NCBI GenBank assembly: GCA_020726505.1
Contig: JAHLEZ010000010.1
Span: 744,001 to 808,000 of the forward strand
Reading direction: 5' to 3'
Length of the DNA: 64,000 bases
DNA from: Leptodontidium sp. MPI-SDFR-AT-0119
Taxonomy: Eukaryota > Ascomycota > Leotiomycetes > Helotiales > Leptodontidiaceae
Notes under the pieces: generated by a model
Database searches by the model: none
What the model was told of the DNA's origin: nothing
Seen by the model: the letters and a program-made list of their open reading frames with translations, nothing else
In this document: in pieces, positions 1-11,991 of the stretch
Layout of the letters: every line of letters begins with the position of its first letter
Position numbering within the stretch: position 1 is the stretch's first letter
Translations under genes and position numbers: made by a program

Positions 1-3000
1 AGGGGCCGGCCGGACCATGAGACTTTAAATTCCAGATTTCGCAACGAAGGATAGATTCAATCCATATATCTCACTCCTTCTCCTTCAGCATTTGTGTCTG
101 CCAATAAACATTTTACACTCTATTCAATATGTACCCTTTCTAAGTCTATGAGACTTCTTCCTGTGTTGTGGTCTTTGGTGGAGGTCGCTGGGTTTGGGTT
201 GTGAGGATGACATGTTGATGGCTTGTCTTGGAAAGAAAGGAAAAGAAGAAGAAAAGGGTTGAGATTTATAACTCATAAATATGATAAAATGGGAATTAGT
301 TTGAGGAGGGGAAAGACCAGGGAAGGGGAGAGGTGGAAGAGGTAGATGCTTGAATTAAGCGAGGGGGGCCAAACTCCTAGAATGACCGGACTAGGCATTT
401 CATGATGTCGAGTTAGGACTTCGCGAGTAACAAAGAAACGGGTGGTACTTATCGGGTTTGATAGGTAGATGTTATGTTATTTGAAACTGCGAGTCAAACC
501 GGTATGTTTTAAAGAAATGATGTTCTGAGGAACAAAATCCTATGGCGTAAACTCATCGAGGGTGGCCAAATTCGTCTCCCGTAAAGCGATAACTCTTCAA
601 GTACGTAGGTAGCTTCGCTCCATAAATGAGAGCCTATTCAAAGTCGCTAAATTATTTCAGAACATTAAATTTAAGAAAAGGCCGAGCTCAGGTTTAAGTA
701 AGCCTTAGATTTCGATCTTTAAAGTGAATTATATAGGAAGGAAAGCAACTCGCTTAATTGGAGACGAATTTGCGTCGCTCGCTGTTGGAGCAGATGCGAC
801 GTCTCGTCACTGCAAAAGACAGATAATCGGTCACTCACGGGATGGGGGAAGCCGAAATCGTGATTCAAATTCCATATATTAAGTAGGTAAATTTAAGTTA
901 ATTGATGGCGTGTCTGAAAATCGATCAACAGCTTTGCATGCAGTGATAAATGTCCAGGTGATCAGAAATGGTTGTCCACTCATCACATCTCCTGGACTTC
1001 TTGCCGATCCGAATCGATAACCCAAAAGCACGTTTGAGAGCTCAGAACGTTGATGGTAGGCTCAAGAAGTTCGATTACGAGAACACGGGGGCATTCATGT
1101 GTGCGTGATGTGGAAGATGGTGGGTAGTGACACAGTTACGGCGGATGTTTCTGACTCGACTATTGCGTCTATGGAGTGGTGTACGACCTAGTTGTTGTTG
1201 CAGAGGAAATGGAACGTCTGGAAGGAAGCTTTGAGGATTTGTGATGATGGGATCATGGGACGAAGATAAGAGGGAAAGGGGGGAAGTGGTGTGGAATCTT
1301 AGGTATGGTGTGGAGCAAGTGTACTTTTGTTTTGATACCGTACCCTGAGACTCGCTCCTGTTCGAGATGTTGTCGAAAGTCGATGAATAAAGTTGATCGG
1401 CACATAAGGAGGCCGTTTTACAGCTTCAATGAGTTTTTTAATCTTTTTTTAATACACGCACCTCCTGGTTTGTGACCTGTGTCGCCTTTCTAGGGAGTAT
1501 AACCTTAAAGGTCGATCGAAACGGCATCTATTTGTTTTAGTTAATCAAGCATTGTGTTGTTTCTCGAGGTTCGTCGTATTCGTTGTTTCTCTTAAACGAT
1601 TGTTTCTCGCTGTCCTAGTTTGCAATTTCAAATGGGAGAAGGGGAGGGTCTGGCCACTTAAATGCCAAGTCGCAGCTGGAATACCATCAAACTAGCAAGA
1701 GTCTGGCTGGATTCTAGATCTCTCGCGCGAACCATAGTCCAGTCGGGGCCTTGCTGTTGATCTGTCAGTTTTCTAGCTTTCGCTAGTGGTAGGTCGGACG
1801 AACACGAGCTCATCCGTTGCTGGCTGGTTTGCACTCTTGCAGGTAGAGCTTGTGGCTTCAGCTGGGCTGAGCTGGTGCTGGCGACTAAAATATTGCCGAC
1901 CCGTCCCAGAAATGGGGTAGGATTCATTCAGGGGACTTTGAGTCCGCTGGAATTGGAACCGGGTGTGGTATTCCCGGGAAAGGTTTTCAGGGTTTCTCTT
2001 GGTGAGTCGTTGTATTTTTGCGCTCATGTCGTTTTGTTGATTTTGAGAATCTTGAGTGAGGTGAGGTTATTGATGATGGTGATGGAAAATGTAGTTCTGC
2101 AAAATAGCCGAGGCATATGCAGGGTTATGCAATAACAACCGTGCATACAGCAGTGCGTGCATAATAAATAGTGCAAACACATGCACGCGGGAAGCCCAAA
2201 AAGGGGTAAATTTCCAACCACACTTCGTGTTTTTCTTGTTCTTAGGAATGGACTGACAGACGACAGGTTTTGGGCATCCAAGGCGTCTGAGTGGGGATGT
2301 GGTTTTGGGTGCATTACAGAGTTGCATTCGTCGCTTTCGCACTTCCCAGATTTCTGAGCGGCAGTTCTCTGCTGAATTTTTTGAACGATGAAGCAAGCCC
2401 AACGTGTTGCGTTGGTGAGCCTGTGAGGTGTCGGAGGTGATGGAAAGGGGGAAGATCTTGGCGGGCGTTGAGGCTTTGCCTTATTTTCATGCCGAAATGT
2501 TGTGCCACGACGCTTGACTTGGATGGAAGGGGTTGCAATATTGACAATTGACGCAGTTTATCGGACGAGACCGTTGAGGGCTGCGGATTGACGCGCTGAC
2601 TCGAAGTAGTTGGGGAGCACAAGTCACTCTCGCACACAGTCACAAATTTCCCAATTGGATGAACTCACCGCATAAACATGAGGCTCTCACAACAAATCCC
2701 ATCAGCGACGCGCCCAATTCAGCGGTAAGAAGCGAAGCAGGATTCGGAGAAGGATCCGCCGTGGAAATTCTCCTTTAGGCTTCGCTTTCAGCCCTCCTCA
2801 GAGTGTTTCACAAGACAAGATTTAGGCCACTTGAGGATTTGGGGGTTGTCTAGCCCGCCCATCAGCTGAAAAATGCTTAGATGCCAGCGCTCTGAGCACA
2901 ATCGACTTGGCGATGGGGAAAAGGCACGGGAAAGGGAGGTTTATTGACGATTGACGAATGTGGATAAGTGGAATATCAAAGATCTTGGCGGACGGGCCAG

Positions 3001-4698
3001 TGGGACATTGGGAAGGAGAAAAAGCAAGATAAGGGAGTCAGGGGTATGTGGAGACTGTGGACACAGCTCGTATCGCATATCAGTAACTGATAACGATGAG
3101 ATCATTCCTACAGTACTGTATGCTCCATATTGGCGATCTAGGAATCGGTGTCTTTTCAGGCTTTGAAGCCGTTGAAGTGTAACTCACGATAACTCCTTGA
3201 TGGAGTAGATATGATCCGATCATCCGCGGGGGGTGCTAAGTCGTTGAAGAGTTTGACTGCTCATCCCATCCCAAGATCCCGTTGGACAACATGAGAGGCG
3301 TTCTAGGCTGCGATCAAAACACGATCTTCGACTTAACTAGCCTGGATGAAAGATGGTCCGATAATGTAGTCGGTCTGATGTTTTGACCGCAGGCTGGACT
3401 GTGTTCCTCCTGGTTTAGTTGAGATGATAGTGGATATGGGCAATATTGGTCTGAGCTTGGCGGGCAAAAGGCAGCAAGGGGAGGTTGATCCTTTGAGGTT
3501 CCATTGCGCCCACTCTTTGCGCCGCTCTGTGGGTTTGGTGCACTATCAAGATAAGTTAGTTAATTCTATGCCTGAGTTGGTGTGCAGACTGGCAGCTGAG
3601 ACCCGGGGAAATCTTGTCCCATCCCAACATCACGGACTTTTGCTCATCGAGGTTGCACAAGGGACATGGAAAGCTTGAAGGCATGAGAGGGGAAGATTGA
3701 TGGTTCAGCCACCCGCCATAACTGTCGCCCTATGACCTTTTCGGATGGTCGTCTATTTTGGGCCGGCAAGGCTTTATTTTGATTCAGGGGTTCGCGACGG
3801 GCTCGCGAGCTGTGAGTGGCCCTCTCACCAAGCGGGATCTTCAGTTTCATCCGAAGAAACTGCACCTGTACGAAAACATTCTAGCGACTGTTGCACGTGC
3901 CAGGGGGCACGGTTCCAAAAATCGCTTGCTTCTCTCTCGGCACTGCAATTACCACTACCAAGACCAGTAATTTCCAGTGCAGCTTTGGCCTGGAGCTGTC
4001 TCGATCTACTTTTCTGCACTACAGTCTAGGATTTTCACGCGATTCAATGTTTTCACTGTTGTTGACTTCTAAAGAGCTATTCATGCCGAGGGACTATGGA
4101 TGGATCACAATGGGCCAGAATCCACACAGATAGCGGCAGGAAGTCCCCCCGCGTCTGTTCTGTTCTAAGCTATCAATCATCCCCAAAGGGGACTTTGAAC
4201 TTTTGCTAGTATTTCGTATTTGCCCCTGCTTTCGATCCCTGTCTGTTCCTGGCTGTTCCTGGATGTTCAGGTCTGGCCCACCCGCTCATTCGCTGGTGCT
4301 CACATCCCTTATGGGGCGATACAACCTTGTTTCCCCCTGCCAGCCACGATCCAAGCCGGAGCTCTCCTTGGGACGACGGAAAAGAAACCAAATATATTTC
4401 TTGCGATTAGTCTAGCCTTGATGGGCTCTCGTTTCCTCTCTCCTATCCCCTTTGAGGACTGCTTGTGGCTTCCCTCTTCAAGCGCCTGTGGAGAATGCTC
4501 TAAGACAGCCATCCCGCCTCTATCAACATCCCTACCGCACATCGTGGCTGGCACCAGGGGGAGCCGCTGTTCGAGTCTCCTACATTATGAACTTTGCCCG
4601 CTGTCCTACTGTCACTCTCTTTCTCTTCTTCCAGGAGTTTTTTCTCTGTCCGTCGTTACCCTCTTTTTTTGTACTAATTAATTAATAACACGGCGAAA
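1..4698. other. gene-poor 5' flank of the WSC oxidase gene
   Basis: I see no supportable gene here. The first 1.6 kb has no long open frame on either strand. Open frames of 60-150 codons at 1.6-4.7 kb overlap each other on both strands, mostly lack an ATG, and match no family I recognise. The last 80 bases before the oxidase start codon are rich in C and T, as in many fungal 5' leaders. The region probably holds the promoter and leader of the oxidase gene and perhaps a non-coding transcript. Confidence 0.5.
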
Positions 4699-7600
4699 AT
4701 GGCACCTTCAATCGTTCAGGTTGCCTTCTCGTTGTTGTTCGCGGGTTCTGCTCTAGCCACTTCCGATCTTGTGTATGCACCATTGGAAAATCGCTATGCT
4801 ACAGTGTTGGACAAGAGAGTGATCCCAACAAAGCTGCCGGGAACGTGGGCGTATCAAGGATGTTACTCGGAAGGAGCGAATCGTGCTTTGGGGGGACAAA
4901 TGTACGCGAATGCCACGGGGATGACGACGGAATCTTGCATCGCATTCTGTGATAGCCAGGGGGCTTACTTTGCGGGAACCGAATACTCGTCAGAATGCTG
5001 TAAGTAAACTTCAGCTGTCAGAATCTGCGTGGAGCCGTTGGCTAACATGACGCAGACTGTGGAAACAAAATCGACTCTACATCGCTTCTTTCGCCTGCAG
5101 CCGACTGCTCAATGACCTGCTCTGGGAACACAACACAGACTTGCGGTGGACCATCTAGAATATCGGTTTTCTGGAACGGAAGCAACCCTCCTCCAGGACC
5201 ATCGACAAACCCAGGCACAGGAGGATTTGGATTCTATGGGTGTTACACGTGAGTGCTACTTGAACCGCAGCCCACCGGTTGGCTGCAGATGATGGGTTCA
5301 GGTTATTGACGATCCATGCAGAGAAGGAGCTACTGGCCGATGCCTTGAGAACATGGCAACAGTACTTGCCCCGATGACGGTTGGTCTTTGCGTCCAGGCA
5401 TGCAAGACTGCCGGTTACTCGATGGCTGGTATCGAGTACGCCTCTGAGTGCTGTAAGTGTTCCCAATTCTACTTTCGTTTCCCTCGCCTAACTGGATGGC
5501 AGGGTGTGGTAACGCCATCAGCAATGGAGCGATTGTCGCCACAGGAGGAATTTCCGAGTGCAATATGCTCTGCAAGGGCAATAGTTCCGAATACTGTGGA
5601 GCTGGTGATCGCTTAGACGTCTACAAGCTTGGATACGAGGGAGTCTCATCCTCATCAGTTGCTTCCTCTTCAACTAGGGCATGTATTCTCTTTTGTCCGT
5701 ATCACAACACATTCTAACTTTAATTTCAGGCCTCATCCTCGACCTCGAGACCTGTTACCGTTGTTTCCACGACCAGCAGATCTAGCACGAGCACCCGAGT
5801 ATCGTCAAGCAGCTCAAGAACCTCGTCCACTAGCACTCGGGCTTCTTCCAGCTCTTCCCGGGCATCATCATCAACTTCGAGAGCTTCTTCCAGTAGCACA
5901 CGGGCTTCCTCAAGTTCTTCCCGCGCTTCGTCGTCCAGTTCAAGGGCTTCGACCGCTTCATCTACTAGCACGCGGGTTTCCTCCAGCTCTTCCCGAGTTT
6001 CATCAACCGCCGCCACGGCTTCCTCAACAGTTCTCGCAATTAAGCCCGTAGTCGGCGCATACGGGTTCCAAGGATGTTATACTGAGGGCGTCGGTGTTCG
6101 TGCATTGTCGGGCGCGACGTACGTCGATTACGTTGGAATGACTCTCGAAATTTGCGCTTCCAAATGCGCCGGGACCACCTACTTCGGTGTTGAATATGGC
6201 GGAGAATGTTACTGTGGAAACACTCTTGACGCCACATCTGTTCTCACCGCCAACCAACTTGAGTGCAGTTTCACTTGCCCAGGAGACAAATACGAATACT
6301 GTGGTGCTGGCAACAGACTCCAGCTCTATAAGCTTGGGTCTGCAGCTTCCAGCAGCAGTGTCTCTGTACCAACTGGATCTCGAAGCTCGACCTCGACCCG
6401 TATCACTACCACGTCATCGCCATCATCGACCGCTGGCCCAGCCGGGTACATCTACTATGGCTGCCAAACCGAGGGCACTGGTGTTCGCGCTCTCGGTGCA
6501 GCTGCATCTGCGTCTGACTTGATGACCATCGAAATGTGCCAAGCTAGTTGTGCGACATATACTTACTTCGGTGTCGAGTACGGCCGCGAATGTTACTGTG
6601 GAAACTCTCTTGCAGCAAGCAGTGTTGCTGCACCCGCAACTGATTGCAATGTTCCATGTATGGGTAACACAGCCCAGAAGTGTGGTGCTGGAAATCGCTT
6701 GGATGTTTACGTCAAGAATGGTACCGCTGTCCCAACCAAACCAACTGGTACCAGTTCCGTGGCCAGCACCTCAACTTCGACACCACTTGCATCTGGTCTC
6801 CCAGCTGGATGGGTTTCTGATGGATGTTATTCGGAAGGATTCGGAGGCCGTGCTCTCCAAAACCAACAGCCGGACAGTCAAGCAAACTCCGTCCAGGTCT
6901 GCATCAACACTTGCAAGAACCTCGGCTACAAGGTTGCTGGCATGGAATATGGCACTCAATGGTAAGTCAACTAAGCTTAGATGTGGATAGGAGACTAACA
7001 TAAACAGTTTCTGCGATAATTTCCTTTACAATGGCGCTGCCCCTGTTGCTGCAACCTCCTGTAACATGGCATGCCCAGGCAACCCAAGTCAAACTTGCGG
7101 TGCTGGCGATTTCTTGAACGTCTATCACACCGGAAACTTGACCACCTACAAGGCACCTGCTTCTCAATCAACCGACCTTCCAGGCCAATGGGTGTACCAA
7201 GGATGCTACAGTGACAACGTCAATGATAACCGTGCTCTCTTCTGGCAGAGCATCTTGACCACCAATAACACCGCAACTAGCTGTCTTGGTCTGTGCCAGA
7301 AGTATGGTTTCATGGCTGCCGGTATGGAGTATGGTGATGAGTGTTTCTGCGGTGATGAGTCTGTTCGTGCCGCTTCCGGTTCAGTCAAGGTTGCCGAAGC
7401 CGAATGCCAAGTCAAATGCTCTGGAGACAACAACTACTACTGTGGAGGTGGCTCAAGACTTTCTTACTACAGATGGATTGGTGGCGAGCCATTGAACGTC
7501 TGGGCTGAACCTACCGGAATCAACGCTGGTTCCTACGAGTTCCTCATTGGTGGCGTCGTTGTCCCTCTCATCACAACTACTGGTATCAACAACAAGGTCG

Positions 7601-9093
7601 TGTTCATGGAGAAGTCCGGAACAGGTGCACCAAATACTACCGGTACCTACGAGCTTGATCTCACCGTCTTGAATGACTTCTCAAAAGCCTGGAGACCTCT
7701 GCACGTCAAGAGTGACATTTTCTGCTCAGCTGGTATCACCTTGCCAGATAAGAAGGGAAGACAGCTCAACATCGGAGGATGGGCTGGACCATCGACATAT
7801 GGTGTCCGTCTCTACACTCCTGATGGATCCGATGGTGTTTGGGGAACCAACGATTGGCAAGAGAATGTCAACGAAGTTACCTTGCTCGAAGGTCGTTGGT
7901 ACCCATCTGCCATGGTCATGGCCAACGGTTCAGTCCTTGTTCTTGGTGGTGAGGTCGGCTCCAACAGCGCCCCAACTCCTTCCTGCGAGATTCTCCCACC
8001 ACCAGCTGGAGGATATGCCAAATACTTGGACTGGCTAGACCGCACCGACCCTGACAACTTGTACCCATTCATGTTTGTCCTCCCCAGCGGTGGTATCTTC
8101 GTTGTCTATTACAACGAGGCCCGCATCATCGACGAGAAGACCTTCGACACTGTTAAGACTCTCCCCAACATGCCAGGTTCCGTTGTCAACTTCCTTGCCG
8201 GCCGAACATATCCTCTCGAAGGTACTGGTGTCATGCTTCCTCAATACCCACCATACTCTGCCCCAGTCACCGTCTTGGTCTGTGGCGGATCTGCAAACGG
8301 TGCTGCATACGCCATTGACAACTGCGTTTCCACCCAACCTGAAGTTGCTGCCCCAGAATGGACCATTGAGCGCATGCCTTCCCAGCGTGTCATGTCTTGC
8401 ATCTGCGCACTTCCCGACGGAACCTACTTGATTCTCAACGGAGCCAAGGAAGGTGTCGCTGGATTCGGTCTCGCTCAGGACCCTAACTATAATGCTGTCC
8501 TCTACGACCCATCCAAGCCAATCAACCAGCGCATGTCGATCATGGCCACCACCATCGTCGCTCGTCTTTACCACTCCGAGGCCCTTCTTCTCCCAGATGG
8601 ACGTGTCCTCGTCTCCGGATCTAACCCCGAAGACGGAGTCCACCCCGAAGAATACCGAGTTGAGGTCTTCAACCCACCATACGCGCTCACTGCTGCCGCT
8701 GCCCCATCCTTCACAATCGTCAACAAGGATTGGACTTACGGAGCCGCGATCCCAATCACAGCCAAGATCCCCTCCGGTTCCTTCACCACCATCAAGGCTT
8801 CAATGATGGCTGCCGTCTCCTCCACTCACGGTAACTCCATGGGTCAGCGCACACTTTTCTTGACCATCACCTGTACCGGCGCTCCAGCCACCGCATCATG
8901 CACCCTGACCGCTCCTCCATCCGCCCACGTTGCGCCACCAGGATGGTATCAAATCTTCGTTCTCGACAACGGCAAGCCATCCAAGTCCAACTGGATCCGA
9001 GTGGGTGGCGCCATCGCTGACGCCGCTGGTATCGGAAGCTGGCCCAACACTGCCAGTTTTACTGCCCCAGGTCTCGGAGCCGTCGGCACGTAG
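4699..9093 (+). CDS. Secreted WSC-domain copper radical (glyoxal-type) oxidase
   Basis: Predicted 1372 residues from exons 4699-4999, 5056-5248, 5322-5452, 5503-5678, 5730-6961 and 7008-9093; lengths sum to whole codons. An N-terminal signal peptide is followed by six WSC cysteine domains (starting near residues 49, 157, 377, 507, 627 and 738, each with a GCY.EG-type opening and ECYCGN-type motif). A Ser/Thr/Arg low-complexity linker lies near 265-375. The C-terminal half is a galactose/glyoxal oxidase propeller plus the DUF1929-type end domain. The copper and cofactor residues expected for the family are visible: Cys917 (DIFCSAG), Tyr976 (RWYPS), Tyr1199-His1200 (LYHSEA) and His1285 (THGNSMGQR). 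It should oxidise aldehydes or alcohols to make H2O2 outside the cell, with WSC domains binding wall glycan. The fourth intron (5679-5729) needs a GC-AG donor to keep frame. Confidence 0.9.
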
Positions 9094-9625
9094 ATGCACC
9101 CTAGCTAACTGCTAATGACAATTTTTCTTTGCTGTCTTGAATATGTTTGTGTGAATTTTTGGAATGGAAAGGAGCGGAACGGAATGAATATAGGACAAGG
9201 GGTGAAATCAAAGGGATCTGCATCTAACTTGCATGATGTTTTGAAATGGGAGCGAGACGACGAAATCTTTTCCGGTCCGAGTTATCGGCATATAATAACT
9301 AAAACTTGGGTCAGGGGGGCGCTGAGGGGGTGTGGATTGATGTTGGCTCAAGTATCTTTTTACAATCTTTGATGGATAGATAGCGTTGTATATAGAAGGT
9401 TCTTGAATATTCAGATGCACAATTCTTCCTTCGTTCTCTGGTGTCTTTCCCTTATGTGCTTCAACCTTGGCTTGATGCTCTGAGTTTTGCTGCCAGGCCT
9501 TTATAGTAGCGAGATGCCATGTCACATTCCAACTTCAAAGCACAGGAAACCGACTACAATTCAATTTAACCGTCTTACTATGTACTTAACAACAGTCTCT
9601 CTAGCCCCTCATCCCAAGTCGCGAA
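9094..9625. other. intergenic, convergent 3' ends
   Basis: This stretch separates the 3' ends of the oxidase (+) and the sugar carrier (-). I see no gene. It presumably holds both 3' UTRs. Confidence 0.5.
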
Positions 9626-11278
9626 TCAGAATTTACGTGCTGGCGTGCGACTTTCAAAGAGGGCATCCAACTCAGCAAAACTCTTGCCTTTGACTTCTGG
9701 AATACAAAAGTATGATATGATGGCAAGGACAATGGACGGTCCTAGAAACACGAAACCGGCTTTGGGTCCAAGATTGGCTTCGTCGGCATTGATGAGGTAT
9801 GGGATACCGATAGAGAATGCCATATTGAAAAGAGAATTGACAACGACGGCGATAGCAGTGGTCTTGGCACGGAGGCGTGATGATGAGATCTCACCAACAA
9901 GAGCCCATCCAACAGCCCCAACAGAGAGGAAATAGCCGACATTCCATAAGATGGCTAGTGCCGCCAAGGCTTTCCCGTTCGAGGACGAACCGACATTGAC
10001 GAAGCCCAGAATCCCAATACCGAGCAGACACGGAAGCATCCCTGCAATACCGCTGAGATACTGGACTCGTCTGCCAACTTTCTCGATCAAGACAAACGCA
10101 ACTAACACCGCGAACATGGAAATGGTATTGTTGATGGCGGTGATGGCGAAGGAATTCGTGACGCCAGAGAGAGTCAAGAAGTACGCCAGATAGTTGCCAC
10201 ACAGCGGATATCCGAGGAACATCTGACTGATCATGGGTAGGCAAGCGAGCATGGTTCGGCGGAAGTTGGAGCCTTTGAAGCACTCGATGTAGGATACGTC
10301 CTCTTCATTCAGTTCTGCTTCCATGCGCAAGGTCTCCTCGATTATGGCAAGATCGGCTTCTGGTGAATAATCCGCTTCTCCACCCCGGAGCGTCAGCAGA
10401 GACCCTCTGGCTTTCTCTGCCCGACCTTTGTTGGCCAGATAGTATGGGCTCTCGGGGACCAGTGGGATGAATACGAGAAGACAGATGCATCCTAAGCCAA
10501 ACTGTGACACGATTGCAGCCTTCCAAGACCACTGTCCTTCAATCTTCGAGGTTCCCTCCAGGACGCAAGATGCCAGGAAAGAGCCAAAGATGATCCAGAA
10601 TTGAAACAGGGACAACATAAAGCCTCGAAGATGGATTGGAGCGATTTCCGAAATGTAGGTGGGCGTGTTTCCTTGCATGAACCCCATGGCAGAGCCAAAG
10701 AAGATCTTAGCAGCGATCCAAACTTTCCAACCTGGGGATAGGAGCTCGGTGATTGCACCGACGAAAGTGAGACTAGACCAAAATATCAGCCAAGAACTTG
10801 AATGAAAGTATACAAACTTACATGACGGTGATCAGGAAGCATATACGACGGCCAAGAATGTCATTCAAGGTTCCAACTGTCATTGCTCCAGCCATGGCCG
10901 ACACGAACTGCACAATGGACCAGATCAGCTGGCGAGAAGCTGGTAAAGTCCAAGCTTCAATTCCATCATCGTAGCGTCCGAAATGTTGAACAAACGTCTT
11001 GTTCGCAATGATGGATCCGATGAGCGTCATATCGTAACCAATTAGAACTGCAGAGGACGAGCAAGCAAAAGCTAAGGCATACATTAGCTTTCGGCCTTGG
11101 TGGATTTTTCACCAGCACTTGGCGATCTTCACTCACCTGCCCAGACTGCGCGCTTCGAGGTCCATAGGACGGTGTACTGCTGAGACCACGGAAGCATGAC
11201 CACATGAGAAGTGGTAATCTCGGTTTCGCTTTTGGAGTCGGTGGCTTTCTCGCCATCCATCATCGTTTTTTCGTTCAT
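9626..11278 (-). CDS. MFS sugar/H+ symporter (alpha- or beta-glucoside carrier type)
   Basis: Predicted 520 residues from exons 11278-11137, 11095-10822 and 10772-9626 (minus strand), summing to whole codons. The first intron is only 41 bases, the least certain point of the model. The protein has the sugar-porter pattern of twelve membrane helices: GYDMTLIGSI in helix 1, a GRR loop motif, the family signature around QGNTPTYISEIAP, PESPYYL at the end of helix 6 and PEVKGKSFAELD after helix 12. It resembles fungal maltose, cellobiose and other glucoside permeases of the plasma membrane. A GH3 beta-glucosidase lies directly upstream in the same orientation, which suggests a beta-glucoside substrate (inference). 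Its upstream region carries two CGGAA...TTCCG sites. Confidence 0.88.
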
Positions 11279-11991
11279 TTTCTGAAGCGTTGGCAATGAA
11301 TATAAGCCTGGATGGTGTTCAAGTTGGGTGGACAGTGTGTGCTTGCTTTCCTAATTGACCCTGCCAGTGAAAGGATGCGATGAATCCACTGTCCTTGGGG
11401 ACATGAGGAAAGAATATATGCAAAAACATTGATCCGCCATCGATACTAAACCGCACTGTTTGACGCCCCGTTTCTGAGTTCCGGCCCATCAAGAGTATGG
11501 GGAACTGGGTTCCATGGGGAATAACAGATAGGAATTTCTGATCCGGTAACTTGATTCGCTTCCTGAAAGTTGCGGAAAATGGAATTCCGGACCCAGTGTC
11601 CACCCCACAACGTCAAAGTGGAGGGATATCAAACCCCCCCAAGCGGAGATGATAACGTTCCCTTAAGAACGGAACTGGTCAGTTCCGAAGTTATGCCAAA
11701 TCAACTCATGACCTTCACAGCGTATTGATTTATGAGGAACTGCCTTCCCGTACAGAGATAGATGTGAAAGCTGAAGCAACGCGGGTTTGGTTTTGCGATC
11801 GAAAAGTACGGTATTCTGCACATCAAGGTGCCAAATAACATTTCAGGTGTAATGACAGAATGCTATTGCTTTTGTCATCATTACGGGCTGGAAGGAGAGC
11901 CGAAGTTGGAGTAGATATGTTAAGAGATTGAAACCCAGATTCATGCGTGGGATATTTTTAAGTACAGCAAGTTATATCAATTCATTGAGGC
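11279..11991 (-). promoter_or_regulatory. Upstream region of the sugar carrier with two CGG-Nx-CCG palindromes
   Basis: The 0.7 kb between the GH3 stop and the carrier start has no gene. It holds CGGAACTGGTCAGTTCCG at 11670-11687 (8-base arms around a 2-base centre) and CGGAAAATGGAATTCCG at 11573-11589. Both have the inverted CGG/CCG layout bound by Zn2Cys6 dimers, and similar sites occur upstream of other genes in this cluster, including a Zn2Cys6 gene. The link to that regulator is inferred. Confidence 0.5.

Noticed and set aside
4220..4681. 153-codon open frame just before the WSC oxidase gene
   Set aside because: It begins with TTG, not ATG, has Cys/Ser/Leu-rich composition typical of CT-rich leader DNA, and resembles no family.
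5726..6016. Acidic Glu/Leu-rich frame on the minus strand
   Set aside because: It is the reverse of the Ser/Thr/Arg linker of the WSC oxidase, an artefact of that low-complexity DNA.
8035..8643. 202-codon minus-strand frame inside the oxidase gene
   Set aside because: It lies opposite the conserved copper oxidase domain and resembles no family.
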